NCBI GenBank assembly: GCA_964619065.1
Contig: CAZUCC010000017.1
Location: forward strand, 1-64,000
DNA: 64,000 bases
Source of the DNA: JANXUC01 sp964619065
GTDB taxonomy: Bacteria; Acidobacteriota; Terriglobia; Terriglobales; Acidobacteriaceae
Direction: 5' to 3'
Shown here piece by piece: positions 1 through 8,848 of the stretch. The notes beneath the pieces are model-generated. The model worked only from the letters and a program-made list of their open reading frames with translations, was not told the origin of the DNA and ran no database searches. The position numbers were made by a program, and so were the translations under genes. Position 1 is the first letter of the stretch; each line of letters starts with the position of its first letter.

Positions 1-630
1 CCTGGAAAGAGCATCGTGTACGTCGGTAGGCGAAATGCCGCGCGCAGCCATCTGGTCGGGCTTCAGCCATATCCGCATGGCGAAAGTACGGTTGCCGAGA
101 ATGTCAGCTCTCTGGACGCCGTTGACAGCGCTCAGTTTGGGCTGAACGACGCGCGTGAGGTAATCCGTGATCTGGTTCTGGTCAAGATCCTTCGAGGAAA
201 ATCCGATATACATCGAGGCGAACTGGTTGTCCGCAGTCTGCAGTTCGATGACCGGAGCTTGCGACTCAGGAGGAAGATCGTTCCGGACCTGTGCAACCTT
301 AGCCTGGATTTGTGTCAACGCCGCATTGGTATCGTAGTTGAGCTTTAAGTGGACCTGAATGGTGCTCAGACCCTGCGCGCTCGAGGATTCCATATAGTCG
401 ATGCCGTCGGCGCTGGCAATGACTCGTTCGAGTGGAGTGGTAATGAAACCACGGACCAGGTCGGCGTTGGCGCCTACGTAAACGGTGCTCACCTGAACCA
501 CCGAGATATCGCTGCGCGGATACTGCCGCACACTCAGTGAACGAATGGCTTGCAGGCCCGCGATCAGGATCACGAGGTTGACCACCATCGCAAGCACGGG
601 ACGCTTTACAAATAGATCGGTAAACTTCAT
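1..630 (-). CDS. RND efflux inner-membrane transporter, N-terminal part (cut by window edge)
   Basis: The minus-strand frame from the ATG at 630 stays open to the window edge and gives the first 210 residues. It begins MKFTDLFVKRPVLAMVVNL, the usual start of AcrB/MdtB-type pumps: a short cytoplasmic stretch, TM1, then the periplasmic porter domain (residues about 30 onward, with QYPRSD and TTPLERVIASADGIDYMESSS). These proteins use the proton gradient to export drugs and other compounds across both membranes with an adaptor and an outer-membrane channel. The adaptor gene ends 18 bases upstream on the same strand, so the two form an operon. About four fifths of the protein lies outside the window. 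The family call is firm, the substrate unknown. Confidence 0.93.
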   Translation of the reverse strand, partial: MKFTDLFVKRPVLAMVVNLVILIAGLQAIRSLSVRQYPRSDISVVQVSTVYVGANADLVRGFITTPLERVIASADGIDYMESSSAQGLSTIQVHLKLNYDTNAALTQIQAKVAQVRNDLPPESQAPVIELQTADNQFASMYIGFSSKDLDQNQITDYLTRVVQPKLSAVNGVQRADILGNRTFAMRIWLKPDQMAARGISPTDVHDALSR

Positions 631-648
631 ACAAAATCCTCGCTTGCT

Positions 649-1773
649 TTAGTTATCCTCGGGCTTGGGATCAGGATTGTTTCCTGGCTGCACCGTGTTG
701 TTGATCTGAACCGGCGCGTTGTTGCGAAGCCGGAAGACTCCTGCACTCACGATTTGCTCGCCAGGGTTGAGGCCGGAAGTAATCGCAACCTGATCGCCGC
801 GGGTGCCTTCGATCTTGACTACCTGCTGGCGCACTCCGCGATAGGAGTTACCCTTCGGGTCTTTCATATCCTCGACCACGAACACAGAATCGCCATAGGG
901 CGCATAGTTGATAGCGGAGGCCGGCACAGGAACAACCTCGAGCGGTTTTCCGAGCGACAGCTCAACCTCAACGAACATGCCGGGACGTAACTTGTTTCCA
1001 GGATTCGCCAGCGTCGCCTGCACTTGGATATTACGGGTTTGTTCGTCCACCACCGAATCCAATGCTGTGATGTGGCCGTTCAGCGCTATCCCAACGCCGT
1101 TGTTCGTCACACGCACGCTGCGGCCGTGCGTCATCTGTGGCGCGGCTTGCTGCGGAACTCCGAAGTTCACGTAAATTGGATTCAGCGCCTGCAGCGAAAC
1201 AATGGCCTGACCGGCTGCCAGATATTGGCCTAGGTTGACCTGCCGAATCCCCAGGCCTCCCGAGAACGGTGCGCGAATCGTCTTTCGGGCAATCGCGGCA
1301 CGAATCTCGCCGACCTGCGCTTCCGTGGCTTTCTGTTGCGCTGTCGCGTTGTCGTACTCCGAGCGGGCCGTGACACCTTCCTTTACAAGTTGTTCTAAGC
1401 GGCCGTAGTTGATGCGCGCCAGATCACGCTGCGCCTCGACATTCGCCAATTGAGCCCGCTCCTGCCGAGTATCAAGCTCGACGAGAATGTCTCCCTGATG
1501 GACCCATTGGCCGGATTCGAAGTGAATCTTGTCGATTGTCCCGGGCAGGTCGGCACTGACCGTAACACCATGGATGGCCGCGGCTGTGCCCACCACCTGC
1601 AACGTCGAGGGCCACGACTCCCGTTTGGCGACAATAGTGGTAACGCTTGTTGGAGGCGGCGCGAAACTGGAGCCCTGTTTAATGGCAGCTTCCACCTGCT
1701 TGAACTTTATGAATCCAAGCCCTCCTACGAGAGCAGCAACCACGACCAACATAAGGACCATTCGTTTTGCCAT
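649..1773 (-). CDS. RND efflux periplasmic adaptor (MFP/HlyD type)
   Basis: Membrane fusion protein that links an RND pump to its outer-membrane channel. The 374-residue product has an N-terminal membrane anchor or signal (residues about 5-25), a lipoyl half-motif (IDKIHFESGQWVHQGDILVELD), a helical hairpin (residues about 105-160), the second lipoyl half (RAPFSGGLGIRQVNLGQYLAAGQAIV), a beta-barrel (ALDSVVDEQTRNIQVQATLANPGNKLRPGMFVEV) and a membrane-proximal domain. I chose the ATG at 1773 because GAGGGAAGTT lies directly before it; an in-frame GTG at 1785 is the alternative. The pump gene follows after 18 bases. Length and domain order are normal for the family. Confidence 0.93.
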   Translation of the reverse strand: MAKRMVLMLVVVAALVGGLGFIKFKQVEAAIKQGSSFAPPPTSVTTIVAKRESWPSTLQVVGTAAAIHGVTVSADLPGTIDKIHFESGQWVHQGDILVELDTRQERAQLANVEAQRDLARINYGRLEQLVKEGVTARSEYDNATAQQKATEAQVGEIRAAIARKTIRAPFSGGLGIRQVNLGQYLAAGQAIVSLQALNPIYVNFGVPQQAAPQMTHGRSVRVTNNGVGIALNGHITALDSVVDEQTRNIQVQATLANPGNKLRPGMFVEVELSLGKPLEVVPVPASAINYAPYGDSVFVVEDMKDPKGNSYRGVRQQVVKIEGTRGDQVAITSGLNPGEQIVSAGVFRLRNNAPVQINNTVQPGNNPDPKPEDN

Positions 1774-2196
1774 AACTTCCCTCACTCAACAAAAACACTT
1801 CAACATTGTCTATGACACCCAGGCGAGAGGCCCACCCAGGTGATGGATAATTCGTATTAAGATTCTACCGGCGGCAAGAAGGATTCAGAGGTTCAGCGGG
1901 AAGAGTCGAGGAAATCAAGTCCGGGGGGATGGAGAGATCAAAATGGCATTAGGCGGGGTCACGCCAGCGGCGAAATAAGTTTCTCTAAGAGCTTTTATTC
2001 CACGTGTTTACGGAAGGTATTCGGATGGGGGAGGAGCGGGCATGGTTCCGACTATCGCGAGGACCTGTCACGGGCGAATTCTTACTGAATCACATTCAAC
2101 AATTCCCGTGCACGTGGCATTCGGGGTCTACCTCCACCCAGGTTCGTGTCCCAAGGAGCGGACGCGAACCTGGGGCACCTTGTGGCCAGCCCGGGT
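1774..2196. other. Intergenic region upstream of the adaptor gene
   Basis: About 420 bases between the adaptor start and the end of the metalloprotease gene. It holds the likely promoter of the efflux operon, although I see no clear -35/-10 pair, and the strong hairpin at 2137-2174. The short open frames here overlap each other on both strands and show no recognisable protein. Confidence 0.5.
2137..2174 (-). terminator. Long hairpin after the metalloprotease gene, without U-tract
   Basis: CCCAGGTTCGTGTCC (2137-2151) pairs with GGACGCGAACCTGGG (2160-2174): 15 pairs with one G-T wobble and an 8-base loop. It lies 22 bases beyond the stop of the minus-strand gene at 2197. No run of T follows on the minus strand, so it may stabilise the 3' end rather than terminate by itself. 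Confidence 0.5.
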
Positions 2197-4410
2197 TTAC
2201 CGGGCAGCCGCCGTCAAGTTGCCGAGCGGAAGTGCGGCTGCTTTTTGGGATTCCAGGAATTCCTCCTCGCAGTGTTTGAAGTCGTGCCGGGCTTCTCTGC
2301 ACTCATGCCGTTGGTGGCCGAGATGTTCATCCAGTTCGTGTTCCTCGGCGTCCAGTTTTTCACGACGCTCGCCACACTGCCTTTCGCAGGCTTCCTCACC
2401 AGTTTTCCCTTCGCATCTTTGTTCACACTGGGTCAGTCCGATTTCGTGCCGTTCGATATCGGCAAGCCTGCGACTTTCGCCGGCTTCACGGGTTTCACAG
2501 GAATCCAATTCGTGGAGCTGTTTCAGGCAGTGTTGCACTTCGTCAGGGACGCCATCGCCATTCTTGTCTTTAGATTTGCCTTGCAAGATATCGATGTAGT
2601 CATCGATGCCGTTGCGGTTGAGGTCGGGATGGCGGCCAGCGATTTGATAGAAAAGGTGGGACTCGAGCGGTCCAGTTACATAGACTTTCGCCGCCGGATC
2701 CCAATGTTTCGCATTCGGATCAACGACTGTGGCAGTGATATAGAGAGTTGTGGCCGGGAACAAATCGAGGTTCACGCCTTTCGTGGGGCAATTATTGACC
2801 TCGGGTGGTTTGGCGTTATCAGCGGGTGAGTTGCCTGGTTCGATGGGGCACTTGCCATCGTTGACCTGCACGATGTGGCGTCCCTGAGCGAGCTTGGCCA
2901 CGGTTACGCTCTCGGTAGCATCCGTGAGTGATATCGGGCAGTCTTCCGTGTTGGCCTGGTTGCCTGCCAGGCGGGAGATGCGGTTGGGGCTTTCACACAA
3001 CTTGCGCTCGCTCTTCCAGAATGGAATGCGTTGCCCGTCGCGAGTTTGCGGATAGACACCGCGAATCATGGAATCGATGGAAGCGACCTTAGGAAGCTCC
3101 GTGACCTGGAAGTTCCGAATAATGAGCGCGCGCGCGGGGTCATCGGCGTTGAAGAATCGGACCGCGTAGGTTCCGTCAGCAGCGTCGAGAGCTCCGGTGT
3201 CATAGGCGACCATGCGGGGCTGCAAAGTGAGGGCAGTCCCGCTACCATCCAGGAGGGCGATTTTGACGACGATGACGGAATCCGGGACGGAGAAGTCTGT
3301 CTCGGAAAAAGCTTCACCGACATGGAATGTGGCGCCACCGGGGACGACGCCGGAAGGCCCGTTGGCCCATGCCTGTCCATTGGAGAAGGTGACACGGTAG
3401 CGGTTGAGGGTCGTACCTTTGAAAACGGTAGTGCCTATGGAAGTAACAGTCGGTGCAGTCCAAGGGCTTAGGTTGCCAAGGTAGGTCCATGAGGGTGTCA
3501 GGGTTGCGGACGAACTCAGCAACTCGAACTGAAGCTTGCTCGCTGAAGCCGCGTTGGGATTGGTGAAGTCCCAATTGTGGATGGTTTCCACGGAGAGGCC
3601 GACATTGGAAGCGAGGATGCTGTAAGTGGCGTCGCTGAAATGGCGGCGGAAGCCGGCGCGCTGTTCGCCGGTGAAGTGGCAGCCGGCGGCCATGAGATGG
3701 CGAGTCAGAGCGTCTTCTCCGGCTTTGGTTTCGTCAGTGCCCGTGGTGCACCAGCCTGGAGCCGTTGGATCAAGGCCGGTTTGCAGGAAGTCATCATTGT
3801 GGGCCAGACCATAAGTATGGCCGCCCTCATGCGAGGCGGTACCTCCGATCGAGAAAGCCCAACGCTGTAGAGTGGAGTTGGCGCCACTGAGAGCTCCATC
3901 GCCGCCTGTGCCAGAGAGGGACTGATAGGTGCCAGCCCAGACGCGGGCAAAGTCCGCAAGAATGGCATCGCCACTATCCACTTCCTGCGCCTGGCCAAAG
4001 GCTAAGCCGTTGGCATCGGTTCCGATGCCCACGCTGACACGGCGCGGGAAGGTGGTGGGAGGTGCGGTAGTGGTTTGAAAGACCTTCACGTTGAATTCGC
4101 AATAGTCGTCGATGACGACATTGGTGACCTGATCGCGGAGATCGCTGACCGTCCCGGTGTAGTCAGTGAGATTGGTGATGTTGAATGCTCTCAGTGGCGA
4201 GACGTTGGTGGCGTAGCTGGGGAAGGTCGCGTCGTCGGCAGTGGGGAAGTAAAGATAGAGCTTGTTAGGTTTGGCGTCTTCAATCGCGGTCGACTCGATG
4301 GGGCACGATTGGGCGACGGCGGAACTGGCGAAAGCCAGAGGCACGAATAAGAGCATCCATCGCAAAATCTGTCTGCTCCGGTTGGCTTGGGGTGTTTCCA
4401 GGGTGTACAT
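2197..4410 (-). CDS. Secreted metzincin-like zinc metalloprotease with calcium-binding repeats and Cys-rich tail
   Basis: The ATG at 4410 is preceded by GGAGGTCACT, a strong Shine-Dalgarno, giving 737 residues; the longer open frame upstream is not needed. Residues 1-34 are a Sec signal peptide ending SSAVAQS. HEGGHTYGLAH at 194-204 is a perfect HExxHxxGxxH zinc motif, and HLMAAG at about 238-243 could be the metzincin Met-turn. A DUF-like beta region follows. Near residue 610-640 two acidic motifs (DLNRNGIDDYIDI and DKNGDGVPDEVQ) resemble thrombospondin-3/dockerin calcium loops. The last ~110 residues are highly charged and Cys-rich (CEQRC, CERQC), probably helical and disulfide-bonded. Extracellular or periplasmic proteolysis is inferred; the substrate is unknown. 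Confidence 0.8.
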   Translation of the reverse strand: MYTLETPQANRSRQILRWMLLFVPLAFASSAVAQSCPIESTAIEDAKPNKLYLYFPTADDATFPSYATNVSPLRAFNITNLTDYTGTVSDLRDQVTNVVIDDYCEFNVKVFQTTTAPPTTFPRRVSVGIGTDANGLAFGQAQEVDSGDAILADFARVWAGTYQSLSGTGGDGALSGANSTLQRWAFSIGGTASHEGGHTYGLAHNDDFLQTGLDPTAPGWCTTGTDETKAGEDALTRHLMAAGCHFTGEQRAGFRRHFSDATYSILASNVGLSVETIHNWDFTNPNAASASKLQFELLSSSATLTPSWTYLGNLSPWTAPTVTSIGTTVFKGTTLNRYRVTFSNGQAWANGPSGVVPGGATFHVGEAFSETDFSVPDSVIVVKIALLDGSGTALTLQPRMVAYDTGALDAADGTYAVRFFNADDPARALIIRNFQVTELPKVASIDSMIRGVYPQTRDGQRIPFWKSERKLCESPNRISRLAGNQANTEDCPISLTDATESVTVAKLAQGRHIVQVNDGKCPIEPGNSPADNAKPPEVNNCPTKGVNLDLFPATTLYITATVVDPNAKHWDPAAKVYVTGPLESHLFYQIAGRHPDLNRNGIDDYIDILQGKSKDKNGDGVPDEVQHCLKQLHELDSCETREAGESRRLADIERHEIGLTQCEQRCEGKTGEEACERQCGERREKLDAEEHELDEHLGHQRHECREARHDFKHCEEEFLESQKAAALPLGNLTAAAR

Positions 4411-4717
4411 AGTGACCTCCTGCGCGATTCGCTGAATACTCCGAGACACAAACAGAAGTTTTTTCTGTTCGGTTCGGGATTCAGGTCGGCAATGGAAGAG
4501 TTTAGGCAATCCAGGAACCACTCTTTGTGCCGGCATATCTCATGTAAGTCCTTAAGAATATGGAACGGAAAGGCGAGAGAGGTGTATGAGATACGGAACA
4601 GGCTATCTGAGTAGATAGAGTTGCGGAGAAAAAGGTTACTTCCGTCCGAACGTTATGTGGCCGCCTGCGGTTCTAATGTCTGAATGAGAACCGGAGGGGA
4701 TGTCGAGGAGCACCGCT
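4411..4717. other. Intergenic region with a perfect inverted repeat in the metalloprotease leader
   Basis: About 300 bases without a supported gene. AACAGAA (4451-4457) and TTCTGTT (4463-4469) form a perfect 7-base inverted repeat with a 5-base spacer, about 40 bases upstream of the metalloprotease start; it may be an operator or a leader hairpin. Nothing else is clear. Confidence 0.4.
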
Positions 4718-5119
4718 TCACTGCAGGCGGTAGCGGGCAGCAGAGTTGGCCAGTGTGTTGGCTTCGGCGTTGTTCTTACGGGCAACATGGGATATGGAGA
4801 AATCCAGAGAGCGAGCTAATTTGCGGCAGGTCCAGTGGAGCGAGTAGAGGAGAGGGCTCAAGCATCTGTATTCGCCCGTCATCTGCTTTACCACCACTTG
4901 GGAGTCGGAATAGACGTGCAGGCGCCTAGCCTGCAACGACAGCGCACATTGCAGCGCTTCCATGAGAGCGACATATTCCGCGACGTTATTGTCCTGGGTG
5001 CCGATCCACTTGGCGATTCGGATCGGTCCAGCCGCGGCGCCATCGATCACAACTCCAACTCCAGATGGTCCCGGGCTTCCGAAAGAACCACCATCGATAT
5101 ATGCCACCAGATCCGACAT
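4718..5119 (-). CDS. RNase HI-like (RVT_3 type) nuclease-fold protein
   Basis: Short protein of the RNase H fold, the family that cuts RNA in RNA-DNA hybrids. With the ATG at 5119 the product is 133 residues starting MSDLVAYIDGGSFGSPGPSG; starts at 5143 and 5167 are possible but add residues without family similarity. Three of the four acidic catalytic positions are visible: Asp in AYIDGG, Glu in VAEYVALMEAL, Asp in YSDSQVV. The fourth, normally Asp in a motif like NxEADxLA, is Asn here (NNAEANTLAN). The HVARKNN segment with its His is kept. It stands alone between intergenic regions. Family call is good; enzymatic activity is uncertain because of the Asp-to-Asn change. Confidence 0.8.
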   Translation of the reverse strand: MSDLVAYIDGGSFGSPGPSGVGVVIDGAAAGPIRIAKWIGTQDNNVAEYVALMEALQCALSLQARRLHVYSDSQVVVKQMTGEYRCLSPLLYSLHWTCRKLARSLDFSISHVARKNNAEANTLANSAARYRLQ

Positions 5120-5690
5120 TGTTTGCCTGCTCTTTCCCACCATGAGCGATGCGCGATTATTCGTCAAGAACTTCGCTTGATTCCTGGTTCTGGCGGTGCG
5201 AACTTTTTTCGATAGTATCGTGCCCTGTGAATGGAGCTGTGGAAAAACGGGAAGAATTTAATTGTCCATTCATCAAGAGTTAACGATTTCAACGGCTTGC
5301 AATTGTGCTGGGCGCACTTTTAGATTTCAGACTTTGCACTGAAAAACGGCATTGACAATTATTGGGGAACTGTTTAATTTGGCTCCCGTCGACGGCTGAA
5401 AGGGTTGGCGTAAATAAAATTTTGCCAGTCCGAAGTAGGCTGAGTGACCGGCTCGAAGAGGTGACTCGACGAGCTTCCAAACCCGAAAAAACCGACTGCT
5501 CTGCGAGGAGTCGTTGGGGTTGGGAACCGCGAAAGTGGTGGTCGCATCAAGGGCTGTGACGGTACATGCATCCACGCAGTTGGCTCCCTCGCAGGAGCTG
5601 GCGGCTAGAGCATAACCAAAGTCACAGCCTTTCTCTTTTACCCAACAACTTATTTTCCCTTCCGCTGCCGATCATTCCTGGCGCAGGAAG
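5120..5690. other. Long intergenic region, possibly with a decayed gene end
   Basis: About 570 bases. It contains the weak coding remnant reported at 5327-5671. On the plus strand, TTGACA (5352-5357) and TAATTT (5375-5380) are 17 bases apart and could be a weak promoter, but no supported plus-strand gene follows. No RNA gene was recognised. Confidence 0.35.
5327..5671 (-). pseudogene. Possible remnant of the C-terminal end of a secreted protein
   Basis: The minus-strand frame is open from a stop at 5672-5674 to a stop at 5327, without a good start codon before the middle. The translation contains CDFGYALAASSCEGANCVDA and, further on, PNPNDSSQSSRFFRVWKL, which reads like the Cys-paired end of a secreted beta-sandwich protein (compare the SSRFFRV-type endings of such proteins). 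After that the translation loses character. I infer a fragment left by deletion, but it could be chance. Confidence 0.2.
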
Positions 5691-8624
5691 TTACGGTTGC
5701 TGTGGTGACTCTGTCGTCCGCGAGGACTCCGTCACGACGCAATTCGAGCACGGACTTGCTCCTGCATCCTCGTCATCTTCGCGGGAGCGTCGCGTTGGAT
5801 ACGGCTTGTCTCCCACAGTCCCGCGCCAGAGCACACGATTGAACGCTGCCGAGTTGAGCGCGTCCGGTTGCTTGAAATTGAAGTCCTGGGTTGCTTTCGC
5901 CCACCAGGTTCCATCGTGCCGCGACCGCACCTCCGGAGTGCGCGGCACTGTAGCTTGATGACATTCCGGGATCAGATCCGGGTTCACTGGGGGTTCGCAT
6001 AGGCTGCCCGGCAATACTGCTGTGTACGGAGTTAGATCGGGCGTCGGGGTGAACACGTCTGACATGGGATCGGAATTGGCATCGTTCATCCCGAGAGGCT
6101 TCATTCCGAGCATGTCTTCGATGGTGCGGATCATATTGAGCGTGTTATAGAAGGTATGGACCACGGCGTTGCGCTTAGTGTAGGCGGAGATGGCGTAAGC
6201 AGGCGAGCGGTGCGCGTCTACGTGATCGGGACCGTCCTGAGCATCATCCTCGACGACGAAGATGGCTGTGTCCTTCCAATAGGGGGAATTCGAGACCGCC
6301 TCCACCAGACGCCCGAGAGCGTAATCGTTGTCAGCAATCTCAAGGTTGGGAGTGTTCAAGCCCCCAACGTTCGAGCCGAAGCTGCCGAAATGATCGAGAG
6401 GCAAGCTCATGATTTCGAGCGCGGGTAGATTCTTGTTGGTCACATATTGATCGAATTCGCGCTTCCATTCCTCAAAGTGGTAGCTATCGGGAACGCTCAG
6501 GTCGAAGCCTCGATAATAGACGTCATTGTTGTCGCGCAGTGTGGGCCGCAGGACAGGTCCTTGCGGAATCCCATCCTTAAAGGGAGTGCGTGAAATCGGA
6601 ATGTAGAGAGGAGGCGGAACATAGTAGAACGTGTAGTCTGTGTAGAAGCCGTAGTGACGCAGGCTTTTGCCTTCGCGGGCTGCCTCGTCCCATAGGTATC
6701 CTCCCACTGCATTGGCTGAGAGATCGCTGTCGCCATCAACGCTGCCGATGTCTTTGCGGCCGGGGAGGATGTCGGAGCTGCCCGAAGGATCGAGCAGGCG
6801 CGTGATGCGAGCATTGAATTGCGTCGGATTCTTGGGGGCGTCCTCCATGCCAACGACGAGATTGCGGTCGGTAGCCCACACGTCGAGCGTGCCATAACCA
6901 TTGCCGTAACTCGCTGGCGAGGCTTTGGCGTTGTAGTCATTCGTACGAGCCTGGACCGACCAAGTCCAACCGTCGGCACTCACCTCGCCGGTGCAGTCGA
7001 AGTTATCGAGAGTAACGAAATCCTGCGCCAGCTTGTGGTGGTTGGGAGTGATTGGCTGCGGGAACATGACGATCGACGGATCGCCGTTACCTACAGGAAG
7101 ATCGCCCAGCACCTGGTCGTAGGTGCGGTTTTCTTTCACGATGTAGATCACATGTTTGATCTTGTTGTGCAGGAAGGCCATCTTCTCATTGTGGGAACGC
7201 GTGAATCCGTTGTTAGCATCGACCACTTTCGACAATTTTTGCAAGGTGGCCAGATCAGGAACCGGGATCACCGACAAGCTGGATTTCTGGAGACCATATA
7301 TGTACTCATTCCGGAACGTTGAGTTTGGCCCAGTTCCGCCGTTGCCGGCTGGGTTCGGGCCCGGCATATTCTTGGCATTGACCACATACAGGCTCCGGCC
7401 GTCCTGGCTCACGGACACGGAGTTGGGGTACCAAGCCGTGGGGATGCGTCCGAGGACGGTCTGGTTCGGCAGATCGACAACCGCAACGGCATTTTCTCCA
7501 CCGAGTGTGACGTACAACGTCTTCTGGTCGGGGCTGAGCGCTAACGAATTGGGGTTCGCACCGTTAAAGACGTATCCCGGGCGATGCATCGAGATGGTTG
7601 CCGCCACCACTTCTCGCTGGGCGTCGATAACAGATACTGAGTCACTGTCGCCGTTCGCCACGTAGAGAAGCGACCCATCTTTCGACAGCAACATCTTGTT
7701 GGGCTCGCTTCCGACCTTGATGGTGCGGAACGCAGGCGGATGGTCAAACACAACGACCTGGCCATCCCGCTGACTGCTGACGAAAACTTTATCTGCTTTG
7801 CCTTTGGCTCCGGGCCGGACCACAATCCAGAAAGGATATTCTCCGCGAGCATGGGTTCCCCCAGGGGCAGAGAACGTTACGTGCCCGGTAACTTGGCGGG
7901 ATTTCGTGTCCACGATGGACACCGAATCGTTTTCGAAGTTTGCGGTGTAGAGTGTGGAGCCATCCTTGCTCAGACCCAATCCTGCAACCATCGGGTAGGG
8001 CGCAAGGCCGAAGCTGTGCATCCCCGGACCCGCGATTGTGTTATCCAATTGCCCGCCTGTGTACAACACAATGAAGGGTGCGTCCGGTTGAAAATTACCA
8101 TTCACTTTTTTGAAAGGATACACAATGTCATCCGAGCCGCCGGAGACGTAGAATTTGGTACCACTGGCATTCCACACCAACCCGTTGTCGGTGACCGGAA
8201 GGTTGAGCTTCTGCTTTTGCACGGGGACTGCTCGGCTGACGTCGTACACGAAGACCCATTCGGCGCTCGAGGTGGTGTTTCCCGAGGGCTGCCCAGTGAC
8301 GGGATCGAGAATCGGATATTCCAGGGGAGTGCCGTCGTCCTTGCTGAAACCATTGTTGAAACCGGTAGTCAGGATCAGCAGTGTTTTTCCATCAGGGCTG
8401 AGCGCGGTTGTAACAGCATTGGCGGCATCCGCGTTTTCGTCGGAGCGGAAATCCGTGTGCAACCTCTGGATGATCGTGCCCGGAGCTGCGGCAGGAGTAA
8501 TGCGTTGCCCGGTGGCAACACGAACGCCGTGAGAGGCTTGACCACTGCTGAGGACCGCGATGCTAACCAGCATTAGGCTAACCAATGCAAATTGAGACAC
8601 ACGAGACTGCCAAAACTGTGACAT
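5691..8624 (-). CDS. YncE-type beta-propeller fused to an alkaline phosphatase superfamily phosphoesterase
   Basis: Start at the ATG 8624, preceded by GGAGGAAGCT; 977 residues. A signal peptide (about 1-30) leads into a seven-bladed YVTN/YncE propeller (about 40-480) with blades such as GSLLYVANGDSDSVSVIDAQ and QKTLYVTLGGENAVAVVDLP. The second half is a PF04185-type phosphoesterase domain starting HVIYIVKENRTYDQVLGDL, with LDNFDCTGEVSADGW and AIFVVEDDAQDGPDHVDAHRSPA holding metal-binding Asp and His residues. The tail is acidic and polar (DDEDAGASPCSNC). The fold suggests a periplasmic or secreted phosphomonoesterase or phospholipase C-like enzyme; substrate not predictable. Fusions of this kind are common in Acidobacteriota. 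It appears monocistronic. Confidence 0.9.
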   Translation of the reverse strand: MSQFWQSRVSQFALVSLMLVSIAVLSSGQASHGVRVATGQRITPAAAPGTIIQRLHTDFRSDENADAANAVTTALSPDGKTLLILTTGFNNGFSKDDGTPLEYPILDPVTGQPSGNTTSSAEWVFVYDVSRAVPVQKQKLNLPVTDNGLVWNASGTKFYVSGGSDDIVYPFKKVNGNFQPDAPFIVLYTGGQLDNTIAGPGMHSFGLAPYPMVAGLGLSKDGSTLYTANFENDSVSIVDTKSRQVTGHVTFSAPGGTHARGEYPFWIVVRPGAKGKADKVFVSSQRDGQVVVFDHPPAFRTIKVGSEPNKMLLSKDGSLLYVANGDSDSVSVIDAQREVVAATISMHRPGYVFNGANPNSLALSPDQKTLYVTLGGENAVAVVDLPNQTVLGRIPTAWYPNSVSVSQDGRSLYVVNAKNMPGPNPAGNGGTGPNSTFRNEYIYGLQKSSLSVIPVPDLATLQKLSKVVDANNGFTRSHNEKMAFLHNKIKHVIYIVKENRTYDQVLGDLPVGNGDPSIVMFPQPITPNHHKLAQDFVTLDNFDCTGEVSADGWTWSVQARTNDYNAKASPASYGNGYGTLDVWATDRNLVVGMEDAPKNPTQFNARITRLLDPSGSSDILPGRKDIGSVDGDSDLSANAVGGYLWDEAAREGKSLRHYGFYTDYTFYYVPPPLYIPISRTPFKDGIPQGPVLRPTLRDNNDVYYRGFDLSVPDSYHFEEWKREFDQYVTNKNLPALEIMSLPLDHFGSFGSNVGGLNTPNLEIADNDYALGRLVEAVSNSPYWKDTAIFVVEDDAQDGPDHVDAHRSPAYAISAYTKRNAVVHTFYNTLNMIRTIEDMLGMKPLGMNDANSDPMSDVFTPTPDLTPYTAVLPGSLCEPPVNPDLIPECHQATVPRTPEVRSRHDGTWWAKATQDFNFKQPDALNSAAFNRVLWRGTVGDKPYPTRRSREDDEDAGASPCSNCVVTESSRTTESPQQP

Positions 8625-8848
8625 AGCTTCCTCCGGCGTAGAAGTCCGAAAGCGTGGCAGCACTACCCCGCATGCGAGTGATGTTCGGACCGTCTAAGAC
8701 GGCGAGTGTAGTCCCGGCAGTATTGCGCCGCGATTACAGCCTAATGAAACTTGAATGAATGTCGCATGGGTTCTCGCGTTTTTCCACAGGGCTGGGGGAA
8801 GTATCCATCTTCGCAAAGTACGCAAAGACGAGGCGGGAGTTTTGTATT

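Noticed and set aside
2137..2174. Hairpin as a riboswitch or small RNA
   Set aside because: It lies after a stop codon, has a simple long stem and no conserved side elements; a 3'-end hairpin explains it.
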